Shown: in pieces, positions 25,713 through 33,202 of the stretch
Numbering within the stretch: position 1 is the first letter of the stretch
Layout: each line of letters opens with the position of its first letter
Source: CAZDAM01 sp964503595
GTDB taxonomy: Bacteria; Muiribacteriota; UBA6191
Direction of reading: 5' to 3'
Assembly: GCA_964503595.1 (NCBI GenBank)
Contig: CAZDAM010000014.1
Location: forward strand, 1 to 42,771
Length of the DNA: 42,771 nucleotides
Program-made: the position numbers and the translations under genes
The notes under the pieces: generated by a model
What the model was told of the DNA's origin: nothing
The model's database searches: none
What the model saw: only the letters and a program-made list of their open reading frames with translations

Positions 25713-26554
25713 TCGGCAGAACCTGAATAAAGCCTGGTTTCAAACGGAAGATTTCCGACTTCCGAAAAAAGTTCCTTCATTTCCAGAAGAGTCAGGGGAC
25801 TGACCCAGCTTTGGGCTGGCTGGCGGGCAATGGTGTAAATCTGAACCCTTGAGATCGAGTGGCTGGAATGGATGTTCAGAAGACGTTCATACCAGGCCTG
25901 AATTTCAGATTTTGATGGCTTCTGATCCTTGATTTTCATGAAGCAGGACTGAATGATCAGGGTTACACCCCGGGGAGTGGAACGAATGCGGGAAACAATC
26001 GATTCAATCTTTTTGCGGGTTCCGGAAACGGTTTCAAAATAACTCTGGGTTCCGGCATCCAGCTTTGCCCAGATCTCCCCATTCATCTGAGCCAGAATTT
26101 CCAGGGCCTTTTGTGTATTGGGGCGGTTCAGTCCCGTGGCATTGCTGATGATCACCACTTTGGGAATGCTGAATTCATCCCTGAGCCCGGAAAGAAACTC
26201 AAGAGTTGGCAAGAGCCAGCGATTGACAGAAGGTTCTCCGTCTCCGGCGATGGCGATATCACGGAAATGACGGAAACTCTCCGGAGTTTTCTCAAAACGG
26301 GGCAGGGAAAACAGGTCATGATCCCTGAGGTATTCGAGGGCCCAGCGGATTTCCTTTTTCAGGGTTTCAAAATCAAAGCTGTCCAGGGGCATTTCCCGCC
26401 GGTTGACCTGACAGTAGGGACAGTCGAAATTACAGGTTTTGTCATAATCCAGATTGATGCCCAAAGAAAGACCCTCCGAGCGGCGACTGATGACCGGGTA
26501 GACAAAGCGGGTTTCGGGGAACTGGCGATTGTGATCGGCAAAGACGGCTTCCAT
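25709..26554 (-). CDS. radical SAM protein
   Basis: A 281-residue radical SAM enzyme. CNFDCPYC supplies the three cysteines of the 4Fe-4S cluster. IAGDGEPSVNRWLLP is the GGE-like SAM-binding motif in the GDGEP form seen in TYW1-like and AmmeMemoRadiSam relatives. NATGLNRPNTQKAL and WAKLDAGTQSYF complete the barrel. There is no extra iron-sulfur domain or B12 domain. The substrate is not identifiable; a tRNA- or peptide-modifying role is possible. A promoter element TAAAAT ends 6 nt before the ATG at 26554, so the mRNA may be leaderless. Confidence 0.85.
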   Translation of the reverse strand: MEAVFADHNRQFPETRFVYPVISRRSEGLSLGINLDYDKTCNFDCPYCQVNRREMPLDSFDFETLKKEIRWALEYLRDHDLFSLPRFEKTPESFRHFRDIAIAGDGEPSVNRWLLPTLEFLSGLRDEFSIPKVVIISNATGLNRPNTQKALEILAQMNGEIWAKLDAGTQSYFETVSGTRKKIESIVSRIRSTPRGVTLIIQSCFMKIKDQKPSKSEIQAWYERLLNIHSSHSISRVQIYTIARQPAQSWVSPLTLLEMKELFSEVGNLPFETRLYSGSAD

Positions 26555-26560
26555 GCCCTT

Positions 26561-26590
26561 ATTTTAGACCGTGAATCATGGAAGTCACAA
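26561..26590 (-). promoter_or_regulatory. promoter ending 6 nt before the radical SAM start
   Basis: Minus strand TTGTGA-N18-TAAAAT, then AAGGGC and ATG. The AAGGG is too close to the ATG to be a normal ribosome site. Confidence 0.5.
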
Positions 26591-26653
26591 TTTCTTCCTT
26601 GTCTGTACCAGAAGTTGATGTCACAATCAGATAAATTGTTAATTTTATGCTAT

Positions 26654-26682
26654 TTGACAAGAATAAATTTTTATACTGATAA
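26654..26682 (+). promoter_or_regulatory. strong-looking promoter before the creD remnant
   Basis: TTGACA-N17-TGATAA within an AT-rich block (about 26625-26695). The -35 is a perfect consensus. It now drives only a decayed frame. Confidence 0.6.
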
Positions 26683-26694
26683 ATCGATTCTAAA

Positions 26695-27017
26695 ATGCTG
26701 TCCAGAACAGAATCGGTAGGCTTCAAGGCTGCAGTCATCGGTTTTTTCGTTCTTGTTCTCATGATCCCCACTGCCATGGTGTCGGAGCCTGTCAGGGAAA
26801 GAAAAAACTTCGCAATGATCTGAGTACCAAGCAAGTGGAGGGGCAGATTCTCACGGGCCCGATTCAGTCCATCTTCATCGGTCTGGCCATGATCATTTTC
26901 TACACCCTGCTTTTATCCATGTCGGAGCACATCCCGTTTGAGCGGGCCTGCTGGGTGGCGACAGCCTGTGTGGTGGCCAAGATCGGACTTTTATGCCAAG
27001 TCGATTCCAAGAAGTGA
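26695..27017 (+). pseudogene. creD: creD remnant with both ends kept and the middle deleted
   Basis: The first 42 codons (26695-26823) encode SVGFKAAVIGFFVLVLMIPT and VSEPVRERKNFAMI, matching the N-terminal membrane helix and RERxxYR region of the inner-membrane protein CreD. A frameshift near 26817 continues as DLSTKQVEGQILTGPI, the conserved S-W-G-P-Q-x-L-x-GP-type segment. The sequence then jumps to IFIGLAMIIFYTLLLSMSEH with IPFERACWVATACVVA, the CreD C-terminal helices (FYLLLLxLSEHxGF). About 300 residues of periplasmic domain and the last C-terminal helices are missing. The join falls at a P-I shared by both flanks (GPI and PIQ), fitting a deletion between short repeats. CreD is about 450 residues when intact. 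Confidence 0.75.
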
Positions 27018-27085
27018 CAGAATGGCCTTCTGTGTTGCCGTGATATTGACTGGTATGGAACGGGATCTTCCAGTGAGGATAAGAG

Positions 27086-27114
27086 TTGATGGGGAATCTG
27101 CCGGGTGATACTAT
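27086..27114 (+). promoter_or_regulatory. promoter ending 6 nt before the thioesterase start
   Basis: TTGATG-N17-TACTAT, then CCGCCC and ATG at 27121. No ribosome site is present, so this is the clearest leaderless candidate in the window. Confidence 0.6.
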
Positions 27115-27120
27115 CCGCCC

Positions 27121-27546
27121 ATGACCACAGATACGACTGAGAACGATTTCATCAGCCAGGGCTTTGAACTGGCCATGCAGAAACTGATTTTTTCGACCCA
27201 CCTGAATGCCGCCAACTGCCTTTATGGAGGCCAGCTTCTTTCCTGGATCGACGAGGCTTCGGCCATGTTTGCCATGCAGCATATGGGAACCCGTCTTCTG
27301 GTCACCAAAAAGATTTCCGAGGTCGAATTCATTGCCCCGGGCCTGGTAGGGGACTTGATTCAGTTCTGGTGTCGCCCGAAAAAAGAGGGCAATTCCAGTC
27401 TTGTTCTTGAGATGGTGGTTCAGACCATGAATGTGGACACCAGGCGTCAGCGCCGAATCTGCGCCTGCGAAATCGTCTTTGTAGCAGTCGATGAGCTAGG
27501 CCGGCCCGCTCCATGGGGAGATCCCCAGAATCGCAAGTTTCCCTGA
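27121..27546 (+). CDS. acyl-CoA thioesterase, YciA-like hotdog fold
   Basis: A 141-residue hotdog enzyme that hydrolyses acyl-CoA to the free acid and CoA. HLNAANCLYGGQLLSWIDEA is the NxxGxxxGGxLLxWxD active-site segment, with N and D in the catalytic positions; TKKISEVEFIAPGLVGD is the second family block. A helical extension is absent. The alanine-asparagine in place of the usual N-x-x-G glycine is a small departure. It may work with the CoA-transferase and thiolases encoded in this window, but is not linked to them. Transcript likely leaderless. Confidence 0.9.
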   Translation: MTTDTTENDFISQGFELAMQKLIFSTHLNAANCLYGGQLLSWIDEASAMFAMQHMGTRLLVTKKISEVEFIAPGLVGDLIQFWCRPKKEGNSSLVLEMVVQTMNVDTRRQRRICACEIVFVAVDELGRPAPWGDPQNRKFP

Positions 27547-27567
27547 GCCTGCATCTGTCTTTCATTC

Positions 27568-27635
27568 GTCCCGCGACAGATTCCACCTGCAAAACGAAAG
27601 GAATCCATCTGGCTACATAGTGATGTAAATTGCTC
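27568..27635 (-). repeat. 69-bp dispersed repeat, copy B
   Basis: Second copy of the element at 3417-3485, on the same strand and again immediately after a stop codon: the repeat overlaps the last two bases of the metalloprotease TGA. GAGCAATTTACA, GCCAGATGGATTCC, TTTCGTTTTGC and GGAATCTGTCGCGGGAC are shared with copy A. The GATTCC/GGAATC inverted pair is kept, with a 15-base spacer. No HNH fragment is attached here. The thioesterase gene converges from the other side, 22 bp away. Confidence 0.8.
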
Positions 27636-30267
27636 AGTAATTGGTGATCACGTACTGGGATTCCATGAAGTGGCGAATCCGGTTGTAGATGTCATCAAAG
27701 TGGATCCGGGAAGGAGCATCCATTTTCTGGTAGATGCCTTCTTTCTGGAAGTGATCAATCCGGTAGAGGATTTTCTTCAGGGTGTAGCGGGCCATGGTTT
27801 TGGCTTCCCAGGGAATGTTGCGACCAGCACGGCTGGGTTCGTTGACAAGAGTCATCAGCTCCTTGACGTAATAGCGCTGTAAAGCCCGGCGGTTGGCTGA
27901 AACAAAAGGAGTTGTTTTTGGGTAGCTTCCTCTGGCGTCCGCGTACATTTCCGAGAAAATGGAAGACATGATGGTGGTCAGCATCTCTTCAAGAGTCAGA
28001 GGGTTCTTTCCTGCATAGAGATGTTCCTGATCCACAATACGGGCCAGGACTCTTGGGTGCAGAAGCCTCTGGAAAGGCTCGGTCTGGACATAGTGGATCA
28101 GGCCCTGGATATTCTTGTCCATGGGCTTCATCCAGACATCGGTTCCCCAGTGCATCCAGCGGGAAGGGGGGATACTTTCAGCTAGGCTGGCGGGAATATC
28201 CAGATACCTGTCAGAGAACACGTAGTCGGCCAGGGTCTTGAGAGCCTGACGCTGTTTTTCAAAGTCCACAACCTCAATCGGACGGCGACCTTCGGTGGTG
28301 CGGTGCATGCGGGAGAAAACCTTGCCCCCAACGTATTTGCTGACATAGCGCACGGAGCGCAGGTATTCGTTCAGAAGACCAAAAAACCCGCCTTCGGCAA
28401 ACTGGAAGGAGTCACCAGGGCGAACGAGTCGATCCACGATTTTATCCCAGCTTTTGTGGACCAGCTGAATCTGCCGGGTTGCGTAGTCCATTGGCTCGGC
28501 ACCCAGATCATAGATGTTGGCGTAAGGATCAACATCGGAGGCATCGGCACCGTAGGTGTCTTCATCTGTGGCGTAGACCAGATCCGGCTCAAGAGAACGG
28601 CTGGCGATCTCATCCAGTTCCTTCAGAGGATCCTTGCCCAGTGGCTTGTAGGCATATTCAATGGCCCAGTAATCATAGGGTCCAAGAGTGGGGGTGAAAT
28701 AGTAGGTCGGGCCGGTTTCTGCCGGAAGGTTGGCACCGGGGTATTCCATCACAGAGTTATAAAGACCCTTTTTCTCCACAATTTCAGGGTCTTGCATCTG
28801 ATCCAGAGTCAGCATGGTGGATGCCTTGAAATTGTGCCTTAGACCAAGCGTGTGACCGACTTCATGCATGACCGTCCATTTCACGGCCTGGCCGATGAAG
28901 CGCTCCCGCTCTTTTTCGTAGTTGGCCTGGGCTTCGGTTGTGCTGGCGGATTCGGAGCTTGAGGCACCTGCCAGAAGAATCAGGCCAAGCTGATGAAAAA
29001 CGGCTTCGGAAGCTCGGCAGGGGAGTTGTTCAAATGGGGCATTGCTCTGGCCAAAAAGGCGGCGAAAGGCGGTCTGATCGGGACTGAACTCATCCTGGTC
29101 CGGCTCTTTTTCATCCTCCATGGGGCGACCGAACATCCGGTCATACTGATAGGCCTTGCCCCGGATCATGGATTCATCCACCAGAATATCCGCATCCAGA
29201 ATTTCCCCGGTCAGAGGGTTGACTCGGGAGGGCCCAATCGCACCATAGCGGGGGGTATCCGTGGCAATCCAGGAGATGGTGTTGTACATATTGTTTTCCG
29301 GATCAAAATCCTCTCCATCCATCTGAATCCGGGCTTCGACGGCTCCGATGAAGCCGATTTTCTCGAAAGCCTTGTTCCACTCCAAAACGGCTTCCCGGAC
29401 CCAGCGGCGGTATTTGTGCGGGATCGTGCGGGAGAGATAGAACACGATGGGTTTCTTGGGGAGGGACATTTTGGCATCTTCATCGGCTTTTTCCAGGCGG
29501 AATCGGTTCACGTAGCGAACGAAGAAATCCGGACGATCAATGATGCTGTAATCGCGAAGGGCGGTGACAAAGTGCCCGACTCTCTGATCGGCGGGGCGGG
29601 CTTTGAAATCCTCATCAGGATAAGGGAAGAAACTGTAGTGAACCAGGGTTTCCACACTCCGGGTGTTTCCGCTTGATGTACGGGCTGTGAAAACAAGGTT
29701 GGAGCGGATTTCAGTATTGCCCTTGAAGTTCTTGACTTCATCAATGCGGGAGAGTTTGGGATTGAAGGAGGTGCGCGCTCCAAAGGCCGATCCAACCCAG
29801 GCACCCAGATCGTAAAGATCCTGGGCAAACAGGGAAGAGGCATCAATCAGGATGGCATCACCTTCTGTGGCCAGAATGGGAAGAACCTCAATGATACTGT
29901 CCTGAAAAGCAATCTTGACGGCTTCTTCTACCTGGGCATCGTCCTTGGACTGGTTGATGACGTTACGGTAGAGAAAGTGGACTTCATCATCGACCCGGCG
30001 AAAGCTGGCGACCTTGGATTTGAGCATGGTGCCACTGAAGAACCCGGCATCCCCAAGACCACGGGCAATTGATGCGGTAATCAGAAAATCTTCGTTGAGC
30101 TGGTTGGCATCCAGTTTCAGATACCATTTCTCTTCATGATTGAAGAGAGTCAGCCAGCCGTTTAAGGTTTCAGCTTCCTTGATGAAGGATTCAAAACCTT
30201 CTTTTGGCTTGGCCGCCAAGGAATTCAGAGGGATAAGAAGCAGGACAAGCAGCAGGATTCGACGCAT
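27634..30267 (-). CDS. secreted zinc metalloprotease with DUF5117/DUF5118-type domains
   Basis: An 877-residue protein with signal peptide MRRILLLVLLLIPLNSLAA. The zinc site HEVGHTLGLRHNF (about 468-480) is an HExxHxxGxxH metzincin motif with the third His ligand. Upstream blocks FLITASIARGLGDAGFFSGT, VRYVNRFRLEKAD and IVFYLSRTIPHKYRRWVREA, and the downstream SVMEYPGANLP and DYWAIEYAYK, match the large DUF5118-DUF5117-DUF4953-type zinc proteases of several Gram-negative groups. Probably periplasmic or exported; substrate unknown. GGGAG lies before the ATG, and a possible -10 TACACT about 25 bp upstream. It is a stand-alone gene. Confidence 0.9.
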   Translation of the reverse strand: MRRILLLVLLLIPLNSLAAKPKEGFESFIKEAETLNGWLTLFNHEEKWYLKLDANQLNEDFLITASIARGLGDAGFFSGTMLKSKVASFRRVDDEVHFLYRNVINQSKDDAQVEEAVKIAFQDSIIEVLPILATEGDAILIDASSLFAQDLYDLGAWVGSAFGARTSFNPKLSRIDEVKNFKGNTEIRSNLVFTARTSSGNTRSVETLVHYSFFPYPDEDFKARPADQRVGHFVTALRDYSIIDRPDFFVRYVNRFRLEKADEDAKMSLPKKPIVFYLSRTIPHKYRRWVREAVLEWNKAFEKIGFIGAVEARIQMDGEDFDPENNMYNTISWIATDTPRYGAIGPSRVNPLTGEILDADILVDESMIRGKAYQYDRMFGRPMEDEKEPDQDEFSPDQTAFRRLFGQSNAPFEQLPCRASEAVFHQLGLILLAGASSSESASTTEAQANYEKERERFIGQAVKWTVMHEVGHTLGLRHNFKASTMLTLDQMQDPEIVEKKGLYNSVMEYPGANLPAETGPTYYFTPTLGPYDYWAIEYAYKPLGKDPLKELDEIASRSLEPDLVYATDEDTYGADASDVDPYANIYDLGAEPMDYATRQIQLVHKSWDKIVDRLVRPGDSFQFAEGGFFGLLNEYLRSVRYVSKYVGGKVFSRMHRTTEGRRPIEVVDFEKQRQALKTLADYVFSDRYLDIPASLAESIPPSRWMHWGTDVWMKPMDKNIQGLIHYVQTEPFQRLLHPRVLARIVDQEHLYAGKNPLTLEEMLTTIMSSIFSEMYADARGSYPKTTPFVSANRRALQRYYVKELMTLVNEPSRAGRNIPWEAKTMARYTLKKILYRIDHFQKEGIYQKMDAPSRIHFDDIYNRIRHFMESQYVITNY

Positions 30268-30338
30268 GAAATTTTCTCCCGGATTTTCTGAGTCCCAGAG
30301 TGTAGCATGGAATTCAAAATTTCAAGGAGGGATTGGGC

Positions 30339-30674
30339 ATGAAGTTTGATCGGGTCAAGATCATGGTCAATATTCCGCATGAAAATGTGGAAGCTGTACG
30401 CCTTGCGGCAGGAAAGGCGGGGGCCGGAATTCTGGGAGAGTACAGCTACTGTGCCTTCACAATGGCAGGACTGGGCTATTTTCAGGGTTCGGAAAAAGCC
30501 AATCCGGTGGTTGGTGAAAAAGGCCGGATTGAAAAAGTCGAAGAAATGAAGCTTGAAGTGGTCTGTGACAAATCTGTGGCTTCCCAGGTTGCGAAGGCCA
30601 TCATTGAGGCTCATCCATATGAGGAAGTCCCCCTTGAGGTTCTGCCTCTGATCCGTCTGGAGGATCTGGTTTGA
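30339..30674 (+). CDS. NIF3-like (YqfO insert/CutA-fold) protein
   Basis: A 111-residue protein. It matches the small alpha/beta domain that is inserted in NIF3/YqfO proteins and also occurs alone: MVNIPHENVEAVRLAAGKAG, the GxIGxYxxCxFxxxGxGxFxG-like block ILGEYSYCAFTMAGLGYFQG, and the end EAHPYEEVPLEVLPL. The fold is like CutA and PII trimers, and stand-alone copies are thought to bind metal or small ligands. The ATG at 30339 has AAGGAGG at 8 bases. The stop overlaps the next start as TTGA, beginning a five-gene operon. Confidence 0.85.
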   Translation: MKFDRVKIMVNIPHENVEAVRLAAGKAGAGILGEYSYCAFTMAGLGYFQGSEKANPVVGEKGRIEKVEEMKLEVVCDKSVASQVAKAIIEAHPYEEVPLEVLPLIRLEDLV

Positions 30675-31369
30675 AATCGGTCGATATTCTGGTCTCAGAA
30701 CTTCAGGGTGATATCAATCTGGGCTCCATACTGCGCCTGATGGAAAACTTTGGCGCCGGAGATCTGCATCTGGTCAAACCCCGTTGCCCAAGGGGAGAGG
30801 ATGCAAAGAACTTCTCCTGCCGGGCGGCTCACCGTCTGGAGACCATCCGCTACTGGGATGATTTTCAGGAAGCGACTTCCCAGGACCATGATCTGATTCT
30901 GGCAACCACTGCCAGGCATGGCAAGGATCGTCAGGTCCTGTCCCTGCATGAGCTTCCGAGTCTGGGTGAGCGTCTTCAGGGCAGGGTTCTTCTTGTTTTC
31001 GGGCGTGAGGATCGGGGGCTTTATCATGAAGAAGTGGCCCGCTGTCATACCTCTGTGCATATTCCACTGCCGGATGCCTATCCGGCTCTGAATCTTTCCC
31101 ATGCCGTCAGTATTGTTCTTTATGAGCTTCATCGTCTGCGAAATCCTGATCAGCGCAAACCCGACTTTGAGGGAATTGCCAATGTGGCCGAAGTACAGGC
31201 CCTGGAAAATTCCATCCATGATTTTTTGAACAGCTTCGGCTATTTCGAAAAACCCGAGCGAAGGCGGGAGCCCGAAGAGCTGAGTCAGCTTCTGCGTTCT
31301 CATCCTTACCGTTCGGATCAGATCCGCTTTGTCCAGGGCCTTCTGCGAGCCTGGCGGAATCGAAGGTGA
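30671..31369 (+). CDS. TrmJ-like SPOUT RNA methyltransferase
   Basis: A 232-residue SpoU/TrmH-class methyltransferase, closest to TrmJ (2'-O-methylation of position 32 in tRNA). INLGSILRLMENFGAGDLHL is motif 1 with the GxIxRxMxNFG pattern. LVFGREDRGLYHEE is motif 2 and IPLPDAYPALNLSHAVSIVL is motif 3, which forms the SAM-binding knot. A C-terminal helical extension (about 175-232) is as in TrmJ. The start is a TTG overlapping the previous stop; the conserved N-terminal block begins at once, so a later start is unlikely. Confidence 0.88.
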   Translation: MKSVDILVSELQGDINLGSILRLMENFGAGDLHLVKPRCPRGEDAKNFSCRAAHRLETIRYWDDFQEATSQDHDLILATTARHGKDRQVLSLHELPSLGERLQGRVLLVFGREDRGLYHEEVARCHTSVHIPLPDAYPALNLSHAVSIVLYELHRLRNPDQRKPDFEGIANVAEVQALENSIHDFLNSFGYFEKPERRREPEELSQLLRSHPYRSDQIRFVQGLLRAWRNRR

Positions 31370-31374
31370 GTATC

Positions 31375-32103
31375 ATGAAGAAATGGATTCTGGTTTTACT
31401 GATGGTTCTGCCCTTTCTGGCTTGGTTTCTGGCTCCATTTGTTGTGGGTTCAAGACTGAAATCGGCCCTGGGACAGAATGGCAGGTTTGAAGTGGAACTG
31501 AACGGAGTCGAGCTTGGAATCAATCCAGCCCTTGCTCTTACTGAAATCACGCTGAAAAACTCCCAAACCCGGAATCTTTTCTTACAGATCACAAATTTTA
31601 CGGCATCTGTGAATACGGGTTCGCTGACCTCGGATGTCAGGATCGTGGAAAAAATTTCTCTGAGTCGGCTTTTGATTCATCCGGCTGAAAAACCGGAGAA
31701 AATGACTCAGGCAAACTGGGTTTCCGGTGAACCTTCATTAAAGACTGAAAAATCTTCGGCCTCGATTCTGATTCGGGAGCTGGTGGTGGAGGAGCTCAAG
31801 GTGGTTTTTTCTCAGGATAACGGGGTGGCTACGGTTGATTTGGGGGAATTTCGTCTGAGGAATCTTCTGGTTTCCAGAGAAAACCGTTCCGAGATGGTCC
31901 GCAGGATTCTTTCGGAAATTACGGAGCAGGCATTGCGTCAGATCGCAGATCGCAAGGCTGAAATTCTGGTAAATGTTGCGGTCGATAAGGCCCGCACAGA
32001 ACTCGAGAAAGGCTTAGGGCGATTGAAGGAAGTTCTGGATTCTGATAATTTGAAGGAGAGATCTCAGGCCTTGAAAGACAGGTTCAAGGGCTGGCTGAAT
32101 TGA
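31375..32103 (+). CDS. AsmA-like membrane-anchored protein
   Basis: A 242-residue protein. The ATG at 31375 has AAGGTGAG upstream; a GTG at 31366 in a GTGA overlap is the alternative. One N-terminal helix (WILVLLMVLPFLAWFLAPFV) is followed by FEVELNGVELGINPALALTE and ITLKNSQTRNLFLQITNFTA, beta-strand units typical of the AsmA/DUF748 group of lipid-transfer or assembly proteins. It then has a helical tail LRQIADRKAEILVNVAV. It is short for AsmA, so it may be a minimal member. Function is inferred only from this resemblance. Confidence 0.6.
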   Translation: MKKWILVLLMVLPFLAWFLAPFVVGSRLKSALGQNGRFEVELNGVELGINPALALTEITLKNSQTRNLFLQITNFTASVNTGSLTSDVRIVEKISLSRLLIHPAEKPEKMTQANWVSGEPSLKTEKSSASILIRELVVEELKVVFSQDNGVATVDLGEFRLRNLLVSRENRSEMVRRILSEITEQALRQIADRKAEILVNVAVDKARTELEKGLGRLKEVLDSDNLKERSQALKDRFKGWLN

Positions 32104-32115
32104 AATGGAGTTTTC

Positions 32116-32367
32116 ATGACCCCACAGGAACTGGCCTCAAAGATTGCGGAAGCTGTCCCTGGAGCCAAAGTTGATGTTGAAGATATGACAGGTACCATGA
32201 ACCACTATTCGGTGGTCGTGGTGGCGGAAGCCTTTGAGGGAAAATCCAGGGTTGAACGTCACAATATGGTTTTTGATCCCCTCAAGCCCTACTTTTCTAC
32301 CAATGAGCTGCATGCTCTGACTTTAAAAGCATGGACTCCCCAGCAATATGAGGCCCGCAAGGGCTGA
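32116..32367 (+). CDS. BolA/IbaG-family protein
   Basis: An 83-residue BolA-like protein. AVPGAKVDVEDMTGTMNHYSVVVVAEAFEGKSRVERHNMV contains the FxGKSxxxRHxxV signature, and the tail ELHALTLKAWTPQQYE matches the family, including the H-A-L helix. BolA proteins bind monothiol glutaredoxins, jointly holding a 2Fe-2S cluster. The next gene is exactly such a glutaredoxin, 19 bp downstream, which strongly supports a functional pair. GGAG precedes the ATG. Confidence 0.92.
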   Translation: MTPQELASKIAEAVPGAKVDVEDMTGTMNHYSVVVVAEAFEGKSRVERHNMVFDPLKPYFSTNELHALTLKAWTPQQYEARKG

Positions 32368-32386
32368 AACGTTCAAGGAGAATGGT

Positions 32387-32746
32387 ATGTTTTTTAATGA
32401 TGTAAAGATGTCCAAATCCCGTGAAAATGGCAATTCCCTGATGGAAGAGCTCGAATCCATCGTGAAGGATAACCGGATTGTTCTTTTTATGAAGGGCAAT
32501 AAACTGATGCCCCAGTGTGGATTTTCTGCTCATGTTGTAGGTCTTCTGGATCAGTATACTGAGGATTTTGTGACCGTTGATGTTCTGTCCGATCCGGAAA
32601 TCCGCCAGGGAATGAAGGACTACTCCAAATGGCAGACTTTTCCCCAGCTTTATGTTCAGGGAGAATTCGTTGGAGGCTGCGATATTGTCAGTGAGATGGA
32701 TGAAGACGGAGAGCTTGAGCCAAAAGTCAGGGAAGCGTTGGCTTAA
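32387..32746 (+). CDS. grxD: monothiol glutaredoxin, Grx4 type
   Basis: A 119-residue CGFS glutaredoxin. VLFMKGNKLMPQCGFSAHVV carries the CGFS active site and the preceding Lys that binds glutathione; WQTFPQLYVQGEFVGGCDIV is the GSH-binding TFPQ and GGCD region. These proteins hold and transfer 2Fe-2S clusters with BolA partners, like the one encoded just before. The ATG at 32387 has AAGGAGAATGGT. A clear terminator follows, closing the operon 30339-32746. Confidence 0.93.
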   Translation: MFFNDVKMSKSRENGNSLMEELESIVKDNRIVLFMKGNKLMPQCGFSAHVVGLLDQYTEDFVTVDVLSDPEIRQGMKDYSKWQTFPQLYVQGEFVGGCDIVSEMDEDGELEPKVREALA

Positions 32747-32770
32747 ATTCCGCATTGGTCGGAAAATCAG

Positions 32771-32794
32771 CCCCTGCTTTGGCAGGGGTTTTTT
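32771..32794 (+). terminator. intrinsic terminator after the glutaredoxin gene
   Basis: CCCCTGC-TTTG-GCAGGGG, a perfect 7-bp stem, followed by six T. Confidence 0.93.
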
Positions 32795-32886
32795 ATAAGG
32801 GATCAACTTTTTCCGATTTTTTGCGTAGAAGTCTGTGAGCAGTGTCTTCTTTGTGATTCGTTTTTCAACAGGTAAAGGTCTTCCTG

Positions 32887-33146
32887 GTGCGAAAAATCCT
32901 GGCGGTGGTTTTGGGCTTTCGTCTGGCTTTCCTTGTCCATGAGGATCTTATGGAAGGGGTTTCAGCAGTATTGGAAACTCCGGTTCTCAGGTAGTCTTCA
33001 ACCCGGATTGTGGGGATATCCGGCGCCGGCAGGGCTGCAATCACGATAAAATCGGTTTGACTCGCAGTGAGGCAAACCGGCACAGGCTGTATTTGCAGGA
33101 CCTGGAAAATCAGGGGCCGTTAAAAGTAACTGTTTCGGAACCTTAA
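32887..33146 (+). pseudogene. gutted paralogue of the SleB-type hydrolase next door
   Basis: Frame 1 (GTG at 32887 to TAG at 32994, 35 codons) reads VRKILAVVLGF...EDLMEGVSAVLET and aligns with the start of the intact gene at 33203 (MRKFWIAGC...ADLMEGIEATGET); GATCTTATGGAAGGG is identical in both. Directly after it, in another frame (32997-33146), comes FNPDCGDIRRRQGCNHDKIG followed by LTRSEANRHRLYL and ENQGPLKVTVSEP. That aligns with the last 49 residues of the intact protein (FHPDRGDKRRRRGCNHYKIG... EEQGPLKVTARGS). So a tandem copy has lost about 750 internal codons but kept both ends. It fills most of the 456-bp spacer between the terminator and the intact gene. Confidence 0.9.
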
Positions 33147-33202
33147 AAATAAGCTTTTTTCCTGCTAGATCTGATAGCTATAGCAACTGACGGGGAGTTC
33201 TG

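Noticed and set aside
26559..26834. Minus-strand 91-codon frame in the spacer beside the radical SAM gene
   Set aside because: It runs antisense to the creD remnant and through the AT-rich promoter block, with no family features.
33146..33202. Promoter directly before the SleB-type hydrolase
   Set aside because: TAGCTA/TATAGC-like hexamers are present but no acceptable -35 is at the right distance, so I could not place one with confidence.
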